From Amycolatopsis umgeniensis (GTDB taxonomy: Bacteria; Actinomycetota; Actinomycetes; Mycobacteriales; Pseudonocardiaceae): DNA of 64,000 bases. Under the pieces are notes generated by a model. It was given only the letters and a program-made list of their open reading frames with translations, had not been told where the DNA came from and did not search any database. The DNA lies in NCBI RefSeq assembly GCF_014205155.1, contig NZ_JACHMX010000001.1:3100001-3164000 (forward strand), given 5' to 3'. A program made the position numbers and the translations under genes. Of this stretch, positions 35,662 through 45,410 are shown one piece after another (within the stretch, counting starts at the first letter, position 1; every line of letters starts with the position of its first letter).

Positions 35662-37173
35662 ATGTTGTTCACCGCGGTGGTGACCGCGTCGGCCGAACTG
35701 GCCGCCACGAGGTCCAGGAAGGCGAAGATCGCCACCCTGGCCGCACTGCTGCGCGCCGCCGGCGAGCTGGAGCTCCCGGCGGTGGTCGCGTTCCTCACCG
35801 GCCAGCCGACGCAGGGCCGCATCGGCACCGGCTGGCGGACACTGGCCGAGCTGAAAGCGGGTCCGGCCGGCGATCCGTCGTTGACCGTGGCCGAGGTCGA
35901 CACGGCACTGGGCACGGTCGGGGCGGCGTCCGGATCGGGATCGGTGACGCTGCGCACGGAGACGTTGCGGGCGTTGTTCACCAGGATGACCGCTGCCGAG
36001 CAGGAGTTCCTGTTCCGGCTGGTCACCGGCGAGCTGCGGCAGGGCGCCCTCGAAGGGATCATGGTGGACGCCATCGCGGCGGCGTCCGAGATCCCGGCGG
36101 AGGACGTCCGGCGGGCGTTCATGCTGTCCGGGCAGCTGCCGGTGACGGGCCTGGCGGCGATGACAGGCGGCAAGGAGCGGCTGGCCGAGTTCAAACTCGC
36201 CTTGGGCAGGCCGATCCGGCCGATGCTGGCGTCCCCGGCGGAGTCGCTGGAAGAGGCGGTCACCGAGCACGCCGAGGCGCTGGTCGAGTACAAGATGGAC
36301 GGTGCGCGGATCCAGGTCCACCGCGAAGGCGACGAGGTCCACGTCTACACGCGGACACTGCGCGAGATCACCGGCAGCGTCGGCGAGCTGGTGGATCTCG
36401 TGCGCTCGCTGCTCTGCACGTCGGTGGTGCTCGACGGCGAGACCTTGGCGCTGACCGACGACGGCAGGCCGAGGCCGTTCCAGGAGACGATGAGCCGGTT
36501 CGGCAGCACCCGTGACGAGCAGGTCAAGGAGTTGCTGCTGCGGCCGTACTTCTTCGACTGCCTGCACCTCGACGGCGCCGACCTGCTGGACGCGCCACTG
36601 TCCGAACGGAACACCGCCCTGCGCAAGGTCGCGGGCGAGCACGTCATCCCGGGAGAGATCGCGCCCGCTTCGGCCGAGCGAGTGCTGGAAGCGGCGATGG
36701 CCGCCGGGCATGAGGGCGTGATGGTCAAGGACCTCGCGTCGCCGTACGCGGCGGGCCGCCGCGGGCGCGCGTGGCTCAAGGTGAAACCGGCGCACACGAT
36801 CGACCTGATCGTCCTCGCCGCGGAATGGGGACACGGCAGGCGCACCGGCTCGCTGTCGAATCTGCATCTCGGCGCGCGAGACCCCGAGGGCGGGCCGCCG
36901 ATCATGGTCGGCAAGACGTTCAAGGGGATGACCGACGAGCTGCTGGCCTGGCAGACGAAGACGTTCCAGGAGATCGAGACCCACCGCACGGATTGGGCGG
37001 TGCACGTGCGGCCGGAGCTCGTCGTCGAGATCGAGCTCGACGGCGCCCAGGTGAGCACGCGGTATCCGGGCGGGCTGGCGCTGCGCTTCGCGCGTGTCGT
37101 GCGGTACCGGCCGGACAAGGAGGCCGCGGATGCCGACACCATCGACACCGTGCGCGGCCTCCTCAAGCCTTAG
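35662..37173 (+). CDS. ligB: ATP-dependent DNA ligase, LigB type
   Basis: 503-aa ligase of the archaeal-like LigB group. An N-terminal DNA-binding domain (~1-195) is followed by the nucleotidyltransferase motif I EYKMDGARIQVHR (Lys is adenylated), motif III-like YFFDCLHLDGADLL, motif IV EGVMVKDLASPY and motif V AWLKVKPAHTIDLI, then a C-terminal OB-fold ending RYRPDKEAADADTIDTVRGL. The length matches actinobacterial LigB. ATG at 35662. A long hairpin (family E) starts three bases after the stop. Confidence 0.93.
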   Translation: MLFTAVVTASAELAATRSRKAKIATLAALLRAAGELELPAVVAFLTGQPTQGRIGTGWRTLAELKAGPAGDPSLTVAEVDTALGTVGAASGSGSVTLRTETLRALFTRMTAAEQEFLFRLVTGELRQGALEGIMVDAIAAASEIPAEDVRRAFMLSGQLPVTGLAAMTGGKERLAEFKLALGRPIRPMLASPAESLEEAVTEHAEALVEYKMDGARIQVHREGDEVHVYTRTLREITGSVGELVDLVRSLLCTSVVLDGETLALTDDGRPRPFQETMSRFGSTRDEQVKELLLRPYFFDCLHLDGADLLDAPLSERNTALRKVAGEHVIPGEIAPASAERVLEAAMAAGHEGVMVKDLASPYAAGRRGRAWLKVKPAHTIDLIVLAAEWGHGRRTGSLSNLHLGARDPEGGPPIMVGKTFKGMTDELLAWQTKTFQEIETHRTDWAVHVRPELVVEIELDGAQVSTRYPGGLALRFARVVRYRPDKEAADADTIDTVRGLLKP

Positions 37174-37175
37174 CC

Positions 37176-37237
37176 GCGTTTAGTCCTCTGGATGCGGTCC
37201 TTGCGCGTGCAACTACCGCATCCAGAGGACTGAACGC
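37176..37237 (+). terminator. Long hairpin, repeat family E, copy 2
   Basis: Arms 37176-37198 and 37215-37237 pair over 23 bp with one G-T wobble, and the loop again contains TTGC..GCAA. It is almost identical, in the same orientation relative to the upstream gene, to 5167-5106. Within the stem an A-T pair of copy 1 (CTCTGAATGC) is a G-C pair here (CTCTGGATGC), a compensatory change. It probably terminates ligB transcription. Confidence 0.65.
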
Positions 37238-37336
37238 GCCGGTGACCGGGATGGCCGGCGGCGGCCCGCCCCCGATCGAGTGGCGCCGCCCGGTGGTGAC
37301 GGGACGTCGCGGGCCGGTCACCCATAAAGTAGGCGG

Positions 37337-38038
37337 ATGCAGGCTTCCAAGATCGCGCGTGCCTGGTTCGGCGCGACAGCGCTGGTGGTGATCGCCGGTC
37401 TCGCCGCCCAGATCCCGGTCTCGGCGGGCACCGAGGGCGGCACCTTCCAGACCCCGGCCGGGCGGGTGGCCAACCTGCTGGCCTTCTTCACCATCGACTC
37501 GAACATCCTGGTCGGCATCGGCGGCCTGCTGCTCGCACTCGGTGTCGCGGGCCGGTCGACGTTGTTCGGCGTGCTGCGGCTCACCGGCCTCGTCGGCATC
37601 ACCGTGACCGGCGTCGTCTTCCAGGTCGCGCTCGCCGACCTCTACGAACTGCACGGCTGGGCCGTGTTCGCCGACACGATGCTGCACAAGGTGTCACCCC
37701 TGATGTGCGTCGCGGGCTGGCTGCTGTTCGGGCCGCGCGGCCAGTTGTCGTGGCGGGTCCTTTCGTGGTCGCTGCTGTACCCGCTGGGCTGGCTCGCGGT
37801 CACGCTGGTGCGCGGCGCGTTCATCGGGTTCTACCCGTACCCGTTCGTCGACCCGGGCATCAACGGCTACGGCGGGGTCGCGTTCAACTGCGTACTCATC
37901 GGCGTGCTGTTCACCGGCCTCGCGGCCGCCGCTGTCGGCTTCGACCGCACCTTCAGCCGCCGCGATGACACCGACGACTACCTAGCCCCGGACCCGGCGG
38001 AAGGCGTTGAGCGGATCCGCGACGCCGGCACGTACTAG
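37337..38038 (+). CDS. Pr6Pr-family membrane protein
   Basis: 233-aa membrane protein with six predicted helices, among them IARAWFGATALVVIAGLAAQ, LLAFFTIDSNILVGIGGLLL, VLRLTGLVGITVTGVVFQVA and NCVLIGVLFTGLAAAAVGF. FFTIDSNILV and FYPYPFVDPGINGYGGVAFN are characteristic of the Pr6Pr group (function unknown). ATG at 37337. The last 57 bases overlap the end of the convergent flavin oxidoreductase gene. Confidence 0.8.
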   Translation: MQASKIARAWFGATALVVIAGLAAQIPVSAGTEGGTFQTPAGRVANLLAFFTIDSNILVGIGGLLLALGVAGRSTLFGVLRLTGLVGITVTGVVFQVALADLYELHGWAVFADTMLHKVSPLMCVAGWLLFGPRGQLSWRVLSWSLLYPLGWLAVTLVRGAFIGFYPYPFVDPGINGYGGVAFNCVLIGVLFTGLAAAAVGFDRTFSRRDDTDDYLAPDPAEGVERIRDAGTY

Positions 38039-39211
38039 CGTCCGCACCGCGCCGAGCCGCGGGTCCACCGGTTTCCCGGCGGCGACGCGGTGCATCTGCT
38101 GGGTGTGCCATTGGATCTCGAGCAGGCTGTCGGCCAGCCGGATGCCCGTCTTCGGGGCCTTGCGCTCGGCGCGGACGTCCTCGCCTGCCAGCAGGCGGCC
38201 GGGCAGCGCCGGATCGACCACCAGCGGCCTGCCGAGGCCGATGACGTCCAGCGAGCCGGAACGCAGCGCGTCCGCCATCCCCGCCGGGCTGGTGAAGCCA
38301 CCGGTGACCATCAGCGCGACGTCGGTGACCTGCCGCGCTTTCGTGGCGTAGTCGAGGAAGTAGGCCTCACGGCTGGCGGTGCTCGCCTTGCCGGAGCCCA
38401 TCATGGCGGCCTTCTCGTAGGTGCCGCCGGAGACCTCCAGCAGGTCGATGCCCGCTTCGCCCAGCTCGCGGACGACTTCGAGCGATTCCTCCTCGCTGAA
38501 GCCGCCGCGCTGGAAGTCCGCGCTGTTGAGCTTGACCGCGATCGGCACGCCGTCGCCGACCTCGCCCCGGATCCGGGCGACCACTTCCAGCAGGAAGCGG
38601 CGCCGTCGCACCGCGTCGCCACCCCAGCCGCCGGTGCGCTGGTTGGTCAGCGGCGAAAGGAACTGCGAGACGAGGTAGCCGTGCGCCCCGTGGATCTGGA
38701 CACCGGCGAATCCGGCGTCGACGACCGTGCGCGCGGCCACGCCGAACCGGTCGACGATCGCTTCGATCTCGTCGCCGGTGAGCGCCCTCGGCGTCGCGAA
38801 CACCGAGCGGATGCCGCGGTCGCCGAACGGCACCGCGGACGGCGCGACCGGCTGACGGGACAGGAAACGCGGGCTCTGGCGGCCGGGGTGGTTGAGCTGG
38901 ACCCACAACCGGGTTTCGGTCCCGTCCGCCGACCGCGCCCACGGCTTGAACTCGGTCGCGTCCGGTTCCCGGGGCACCGCGACATTGCGCGGTTCGCCGA
39001 GCGCGGTCGGATCGACCATGACGTTGCCGGTGATCAGCGTCCCGGCGCCGCCTCGTGACCACGTCCGGTACAACTCGGCCAGTTCCGCCGTCGGCCGGTT
39101 GCGGCGGTCGCCGAGCTGCTCGCTCAACGCGGCTTTGGCCAGCCGGTTCGGCAGGAGCGCGCCGCACCGCAGTTTCAGCGGTTCGGCCAGCAATTCCTGG
39201 GGTTCGCTCAT
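37982..39211 (-). CDS. NADH:flavin oxidoreductase (old yellow enzyme family)
   Basis: 409-aa FMN-dependent TIM-barrel enzyme. It shows LPNRLAKAALSEQLGDRRNR, the active-site HGAHGYLVSQFLSPLTNQRT (His-x-x-His equivalent) and the FMN-phosphate segment around MVTGGFTSPAGMADALRSGS and DVIGLGRPLVVDP. There is no C-terminal FeS domain, so it is an ene-reductase-like form rather than dienoyl-CoA reductase. ATG at 39211. A nested palindrome sits 38 bases upstream. The physiological substrate is unknown. Confidence 0.9.
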   Translation of the reverse strand: MSEPQELLAEPLKLRCGALLPNRLAKAALSEQLGDRRNRPTAELAELYRTWSRGGAGTLITGNVMVDPTALGEPRNVAVPREPDATEFKPWARSADGTETRLWVQLNHPGRQSPRFLSRQPVAPSAVPFGDRGIRSVFATPRALTGDEIEAIVDRFGVAARTVVDAGFAGVQIHGAHGYLVSQFLSPLTNQRTGGWGGDAVRRRRFLLEVVARIRGEVGDGVPIAVKLNSADFQRGGFSEEESLEVVRELGEAGIDLLEVSGGTYEKAAMMGSGKASTASREAYFLDYATKARQVTDVALMVTGGFTSPAGMADALRSGSLDVIGLGRPLVVDPALPGRLLAGEDVRAERKAPKTGIRLADSLLEIQWHTQQMHRVAAGKPVDPRLGAVRTLVRAGVADPLNAFRRVRG

Positions 39212-39248
39212 CGCGTCTCTCCCACCGTTACCTACTGGGCAGTATTCC

Positions 39249-39282
39249 TACTCGAAGTAACATACTCGCGGTATGTCGAGTA
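39249..39282. promoter_or_regulatory. Nested palindrome upstream of the flavin oxidoreductase
   Basis: An outer pair TACTCGA (39249-39255)/TCGAGTA (39276-39282) encloses an inner pair ACATAC (39260-39265)/GTATGT (39271-39276) around TCGCG. It lies in the 72-base gap between the oxidoreductase start and the stop of the next minus-strand gene. It could be a repressor site for the oxidoreductase or a terminator for the upstream gene. Confidence 0.45.
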
Positions 39283-39283
39283 C

Positions 39284-39658
39284 TCAAGGTGTGCCGACAC
39301 CGAAGGGGTTGTCGATCACGTAACGCCAGAGCCCGTCTTGGCCACGTCGCGCGACGTCGGTGGCCGTCGCCGCGAGATGCCCCTCGATCACCCAGTCGAC
39401 GATCAACAAAGCCAGGTCACCGGCCACACGCACCTGGCGCGGCGTCACGGTGATGGGCTGCCCGAGCGCGAGGATCCCGCCGTTCGCGGCCCGGCGGCCC
39501 GCGCCGGTCACCTGCACGCCGTCCCGGCGGACGAACACGGCGTCCGGTTCGTAGACCGTGTCGAGGATTTCGGCGGATCCGGTGTTGAAGGCGGCCTGGA
39601 AGACAAAGGGGTGCTCGGCGGGATCCGCCGTCAAAGGCACACTGATGGAATGCGTCAT
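39284..39658 (-). CDS. SnoaL/DUF4440-like small protein
   Basis: 124-aa protein with the NTF2-like pattern: AEHPFVFQAAFNTGSAEILD, YEPDAVFVRRDGVQVTGAGR and LALLIVDWVIEGHLAATATD, ending in WRYVIDNPFGVGTP. Such proteins are small enzymes or binding proteins of uncertain role. ATG at 39658. Its first codons overlap, head to head, those of the HxlR regulator on the other strand. Confidence 0.78.
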   Translation of the reverse strand: MTHSISVPLTADPAEHPFVFQAAFNTGSAEILDTVYEPDAVFVRRDGVQVTGAGRRAANGGILALGQPITVTPRQVRVAGDLALLIVDWVIEGHLAATATDVARRGQDGLWRYVIDNPFGVGTP

Positions 39659-40039
39659 GCGGACAGCGAAACCGACCGCGAAGCGGGTCACCAAACGGAA
39701 ACCTTCGACGGCGAGCTCGTCCCCGACGCCCGCGGCCGCACCCGGCGACCGGAGCCGGACTGCCCCGTCGAGGTCGCGCTCGCCGCGATCTCGGGTCGCT
39801 GGACGACGTTGGTCCTCCGGGAGCTGATGAGCGGCGCCCGGTCCTTCAGCGACCTTCGCGCCGCGTTGCCCGAGCTGTCCGCGAAGGTGCTGACAGAACG
39901 CCTCGGCGACCTGACCTCGCGGCGCCTCGCCATCCGGGAAGAACTGCCGGGCTTCCCGAGCCGGACCAGCTACCGGCTCACCCCGGCGGGACGGGCACTG
40001 CGGCCGCTGCTGATCGAGCTGTACCGCTCCGGCTCGGCG

Positions 40040-40060
<21 letters not shown>
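39650..40060 (+). CDS. HxlR-family regulator
   Basis: 136-aa winged-helix protein: a single Cys in PEPDCPVEVALAAISGRWTT, then LVLRELMSGARSFSDLRAAL, ELSAKVLTERLGDLTSRRLA and the wing ELPGFPSRTSYRLTPAGRAL. The ATG at 39650 makes it overlap the divergent SnoaL-like gene by 9 bases. No start codon downstream would keep the domain intact. Regulator and neighbour therefore share one promoter region, and the SnoaL-like gene is the natural target. The 3' end overlaps the convergent DUF309 gene by 21 bases. Confidence 0.85.
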
Positions 40061-41991
<1,931 letters not shown>

Positions 41992-42023
41992 TCTCCCACC
42001 CCGAAAGCACTAGGGTGCACCGG

Positions 42024-43055
42024 GTGAAGCGCCTGAGACGGACCGTGGCGGCGGCGGTGGACCGCCGCCACGAAGACAGCGACGAAATCGCCGAACTGCG
42101 TTCCATGGTCGCGGCCCAGGCCGCGGAACTGGAGCGGTTGCGCGCGGTACTGGAGCACCACAACGCCTGGCTCGAAGACCACGATCGCGCGTTGCGGGAC
42201 GGTGACGCGCGCGCCACCACCGTCGAGGCGAAGCAGGAGGCCCTCGGCACGCGGCAGGACGCGCTCGACGGCTGGCTCGGCAGCCACGACACCGCCTTCG
42301 ACGGCCTCCATCTCCGGACGCGGCGGCTCGAAGCGGCCCACGCCGTCCAGACCTTCACCCAGTGGCTCGAACCGCTGGAACTCGTTGCCACGCCGAAGAT
42401 CTCCGTCGTCCTGCCCACGCACGACCGCGCCACGCTGCTGCCCCGCGCGATCGCGTCGGTCCGGGCGCAGCGTTACGGGAACTGGGAACTGATCGTCGTC
42501 GACGACGCCAGTTCCGACGCCACGCCCGAGGTGCTCGCGGCGCTCGAAGACCCGCGTATCCGCACGATCCGCGTGGTGCGCAACAGGGTCAGCGCCGCAC
42601 GCAACGCCGCTCTCGCCGAAGCGACCGGTGACGTCATCGCCTACCTCGACGACGACAACACCATGCATCCCTTGTGGCTCAAGGCCTTGGCCTGGGCGTT
42701 CGGCGAGCACCCCGAGATCACCGCCGCGTATGGCGGGTACGTCATCGATGACGTCGAAGGGCTGCCGAGCCTGCTGTTGAAGCCGTACAGCCGCGAAGCC
42801 CTGCTCGAGGAGAACCTCGCCGACACGGGCGCGGTCGCCCATCGCGCGGGCCTCGCGGAAGCCCGCTTCGACGAGTCACTGGTCGAAATGGACGACTGGG
42901 ATCTCCTGCTGAGCCTCACCGCCGATCGCGATCCGCTCGTCGTCCCGGCGATCTCCTGTTTCTACTCCACGGCCGCGCCGGACCGCCTTTCCCACGGTCC
43001 CACCTACGACGCCGATTTCGCCGCGGTGCGAAGGAAGCACGGGGAGTCCCCTTAG
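42024..43055 (+). CDS. Family 2 glycosyltransferase with N-terminal coiled coil
   Basis: 343-aa protein. Residues ~15-95 are a charged coiled coil (EIAELRSMVAAQAAELERLR). The GT-A domain follows from ~118: ISVVLPTHDRATLLPRAIAS, WELIVVDDASSDATPEVLAA and the DXD-like metal site VIAYLDDDNTMHP, ending in MDDWDLLLSLTADR, typical of inverting GT2 enzymes. The start is uncertain: GTG at 42024 (used), 42015, or 41988, which would overlap the guaB1 stop as GTGA. The acceptor is unknown; no other polysaccharide genes are nearby. Confidence 0.87.
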   Translation: MKRLRRTVAAAVDRRHEDSDEIAELRSMVAAQAAELERLRAVLEHHNAWLEDHDRALRDGDARATTVEAKQEALGTRQDALDGWLGSHDTAFDGLHLRTRRLEAAHAVQTFTQWLEPLELVATPKISVVLPTHDRATLLPRAIASVRAQRYGNWELIVVDDASSDATPEVLAALEDPRIRTIRVVRNRVSAARNAALAEATGDVIAYLDDDNTMHPLWLKALAWAFGEHPEITAAYGGYVIDDVEGLPSLLLKPYSREALLEENLADTGAVAHRAGLAEARFDESLVEMDDWDLLLSLTADRDPLVVPAISCFYSTAAPDRLSHGPTYDADFAAVRRKHGESP

Positions 43056-43083
43056 GACTGTCCCAAGAGGACTCCCCGATCGG

Positions 43084-44475
43084 CTATCCGTGGTCCTCCA
43101 GCATCTCGGTGACCAGCGCCGCGATCGGCGACCGCTCGGAACGGGTCAGCGTGACATGCGCGAACAGCGGGTGACCCTTGAGCTTCTCGATCACCGCCGA
43201 AACGCCGTCGTGCCGCCCGACCCGCAGGTTGTCGCGCTGCGCGACGTCATGCGTGAGGACGACCCGCGAAGCCGTGCCGAGCCGCGAAAGCACCGTCAGG
43301 AGCACATTGCGCTCCAAAGACTGCGCCTCGTCGACGATGACGAACGTGTCGTGCAGCGACCGGCCGCGGATATGGGTCAGCGGGAGCACCTCGAGCATGC
43401 CGCGGTCGAAGACCTCGTCGAGGACGTCCTGGCTGACCAGCCCGCCGAGGGTGTCGAACACCGCCTGCGCCCACGGCTGCATCTTCTCGCTCTCGGAACC
43501 GGGCAGGTAGCCCAGTTCCTGGCCGCCGACCGCGTACACCGGCCGGAAGACCACGACCTTGCGGTGCTGGCGGCGTTCCATCACCGATTCCAGTCCCGCG
43601 CAGAGCGCGAGCGCGGACTTGCCGGTACCGGCTCGCCCGCCCAGCGAGACGATGCCGACATCGGAGTCCAGCAGGAGATCCAGCGCCACCCGCTGCTCGG
43701 CCGACCGGCCGTGCAGCCCGAACGCCTCCCTGTCGCCCCGCACGAGCCGGATCCGCTTGTCGGCGGTGACCCGGCCCAGCGCGCTCGAACTGCCCGCGAG
43801 CAGCCTCAGCCCAGTGTGACAGGGCAGTTCACCGACCTCGGGCATCCCGAACTCCGCCGGATCCACGGAAGGCCCGCTGAACAGCGCGTCGACCAGGGTC
43901 TGCGGGACGTCCACATCCGCCATTCCCGTCCAGCCCGAAGGCGTCACCTCCTGCGCGCGGTATTCGTCGGCCTCGAGACCGACGGCACCCGCTTTGACGC
44001 GCAGGGGGATGTCCTTCGTCACCAGCGTGACCGACGCGCGTTCCGCCGCCAGATTGAGCGCACAGGCGAGGATGCGGTGGTCGTTGGAGTCGGTGCGGAA
44101 GCCGACCGGGAGCACCGTGGGATCGGAGTGGTTCAACTCCACCTGCAAGGTGCCGCCGTGCTCACCGATCGGGATCGGCGCGTCGAGCCTGCCGTGCTGA
44201 CGACGCAGGTCGTCGAGCATGCGAAGCGCTTCGCGCGCGAACCACCCCAGTTCGGGATGGTGACGTTTCGCCTCCAGTTCACTGATGACGACCAGCGGGA
44301 GCACGACCGCGTGTTCGGCGAAACGAGTCACCGACCAGGGGTCAGAGAGCAGGACCGACGTGTCGAGCACGTAAGTGGCCCGCTGGGATTCGGGCGAGAT
44401 CGAGGCTTTCTCCGGGCCAGAGGCACCGGTCGAAGAACGGCCAGAGGCCTTGCGGGGTGAACGCTGCGCAGTCAC
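43084..44475 (-). CDS. phoH2: PhoH2-type PIN-PhoH fusion (RNase/RNA helicase)
   Basis: 463-aa protein. An N-terminal PIN ribonuclease domain (residues ~34-165) has the first acidic residue in [13 protein letters not shown] (Asp38), then [16 protein letters not shown] and [16 protein letters not shown] PhoH-type ATPase follows: [18 protein letters not shown] (Walker A ~279) and [20 protein letters not shown] (Walker B). Mycobacterial PhoH2 unwinds and cuts RNA. GTG at 44475 with GAGGGAG 8 bases upstream. A short ORF upstream overlaps it by GTGA, and the leader contains several strong hairpins. Confidence 0.93.
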   Translation of the reverse strand: MTAQRSPRKASGRSSTGASGPEKASISPESQRATYVLDTSVLLSDPWSVTRFAEHAVVLPLVVISELEAKRHHPELGWFAREALRMLDDLRRQHGRLDAPIPIGEHGGTLQVELNHSDPTVLPVGFRTDSNDHRILACALNLAAERASVTLVTKDIPLRVKAGAVGLEADEYRAQEVTPSGWTGMADVDVPQTLVDALFSGPSVDPAEFGMPEVGELPCHTGLRLLAGSSSALGRVTADKRIRLVRGDREAFGLHGRSAEQRVALDLLLDSDVGIVSLGGRAGTGKSALALCAGLESVMERRQHRKVVVFRPVYAVGGQELGYLPGSESEKMQPWAQAVFDTLGGLVSQDVLDEVFDRGMLEVLPLTHIRGRSLHDTFVIVDEAQSLERNVLLTVLSRLGTASRVVLTHDVAQRDNLRVGRHDGVSAVIEKLKGHPLFAHVTLTRSERSPIAALVTEMLEDHG

Positions 44476-44762
44476 GACGGCATCTCCCTCGTGGGCGTGG
44501 CACCACGCCCGCACTCGCTGGGCCGGGCACCTCCCTGGCTAACCGCTCCTTCTGACGCTTTCCGCGTCAGTCGGCACGGCCGCGAGGGCCGGGTGCCGGC
44601 CCCCTCGTGCATCCACTGGGCGGCTGAGCCGCCCTGTCGACAACCGCCACGACCAGGGCCTCCCGTGAGAGTCCGCATGGGACGCGAACCCTCACTTTCG
44701 GAAGGTACCTGCGTCGAGCCGATCGCGCAGGCAGCCACCACGGTGATTCGCCAAACCGTCAT
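44472..44762 (-). CDS. Short ORF overlapping phoH2, PhoAT-like candidate
   Basis: 96-codon frame from ATG 44762 to a TGA that overlaps the phoH2 GTG (GTGA). It begins [20 protein letters not shown] and ends [13 protein letters not shown]; the middle is Gly/Arg/Ser rich and low in complexity. Mycobacterial phoH2 is described as preceded by a small overlapping antitoxin gene, phoAT, so position and coupling fit. The sequence alone does not look strongly coding, and the same DNA holds four hairpins, so it could be leader RNA instead. Confidence 0.4.
   Translation of the reverse strand: MTVWRITVVAACAIGSTQVPSESEGSRPMRTLTGGPGRGGCRQGGSAAQWMHEGAGTRPSRPCRLTRKASEGAVSQGGARPSECGRGATPTREMPS
44493..44634 (-). 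promoter_or_regulatory. Structured leader upstream of phoH2
   Basis: Hairpins read on the minus strand: 44634-44618 (GGGCGGCT C AGCCGCCC order, perfect), a GGCCGG..CCGGCC long-range pairing between about 44601-44591 and 44531-44521, CTGACGC/GCGTCAG (44552-44558/44564-44570), and GGGCGTGG/CCACGCCC (44493-44500/44503-44510), which ends beside the ribosome site. I could not match it to a known riboswitch class. It may be a cis-regulatory RNA. Confidence 0.4.
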
Positions 44763-45100
44763 CTCACTGTCGGTCGCGTGACATCAACGCCTGGTCACCA
44801 TCACCGTGCGTAGTGACGATCACCATTCAGGGACGCTCGTCGATGTGACCCGGATGGATTAACGCGACAGAGGGCGTTCACCTATTGGGATTCGGGGTTC
44901 TACCACGCCACGTAGCGGAGCGCATTTTGTGACCGAGACAGAGGACCGGACCGAGTGAAATGGTCGTTTTACGGCTCACACAATGGGCTTACGCGACGGT
45001 CACAAGTCCTGAATAGCGAGTAATTTTCTCACTGCGGGACACCCCCACCGGATTTCGGTGCCCCCGATCCCTGAATATTCTCTACCAAGGAGTGTGCGAA
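44763..45100. other. Gene-free stretch with inverted repeats upstream of small secreted protein gene
   Basis: No ORF is credible here and the base composition is less GC-rich than the neighbouring genes. TGTGACCG (44928-44935) is inverted at 44997-45004. TAATTT (45021-45026) is a possible -10 box with only a weak -35. CACCG/CGGTG (45046-45050/45056-45060) forms a small hairpin before the ribosome site. It probably holds the promoters of both phoH2 (leftward) and the secreted protein gene (rightward). Confidence 0.5.
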
Positions 45101-45349
45101 GTGCTGAAGAAGGCTGGTTTCGTTTCCGCCGTCGCCGCGGGCATCATGATGGTCGGCGGAACCGCGTTCGCCGCGACCGGTGACACCACCGGCACCCCGG
45201 ACCCGACGTTCGGCGACGCGTACGCGACGTTCATCGAGGGCGGTGGCGCACTGGGCTATGGCGCCGCTTCGCTGGTCGCCGGTGCCTACACGGGCATCGC
45301 CACCACACCGGCGCTGATCCTCCACTCGCTGGAGCACCACCACCACTGA
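45101..45349 (+). CDS. Small secreted protein ending in four histidines
   Basis: 82-aa exported protein. The signal peptide MLKKAGFVSAVAAGIMMVGG ends near AFA/ATGD. The mature ~55 residues (TFGDAYATFIEGGGALGYGA, then TGIATTPALIL) are Gly/Ala/Thr rich, have no Cys, and end in HSLEHHHH. GTG at 45101 with AAGGAG 8 bases upstream. No family is recognised. A metal-binding or surface peptide is imaginable from the His end but unproven. A terminator follows at once, so it is a single-gene unit with a long leader. Confidence 0.7.
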   Translation: MLKKAGFVSAVAAGIMMVGGTAFAATGDTTGTPDPTFGDAYATFIEGGGALGYGAASLVAGAYTGIATTPALILHSLEHHHH

Positions 45350-45366
45350 TCTTCAGTGTGGACATC

Positions 45367-45397
45367 GAAGGCCCCGGAAGTGCACTCCGGGGCCTTC
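45367..45397. terminator. Hairpin terminator between convergent genes
   Basis: GAAGGCCCCGGA (45367-45378) and TCCGGGGCCTTC (45386-45397) form a perfect 12-bp stem with a 7-base loop, between the secreted-protein gene and the convergent prenyltransferase gene. A short T-rich stretch is lacking. Confidence 0.75.
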
Positions 45398-45410
45398 GTC
45401 TTGCGCGGGG

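Noticed and set aside
42015..42024. guaB1 and glycosyltransferase as one fused protein
   Set aside because: A TGA stop at 41989-41991 separates them and they lie in different frames.
44493..44634. c-di-AMP (ydaO) or SAM riboswitch in the phoH2 leader
   Set aside because: I compared the remembered conserved cores and found none; only generic hairpins are visible.
45101..45349. The C-terminal LEHHHH as vector-derived His tag contamination
   Set aside because: It has four, not six, histidines, natural codons and flanking chromosomal sequence with a terminator, so it is taken as genuine.
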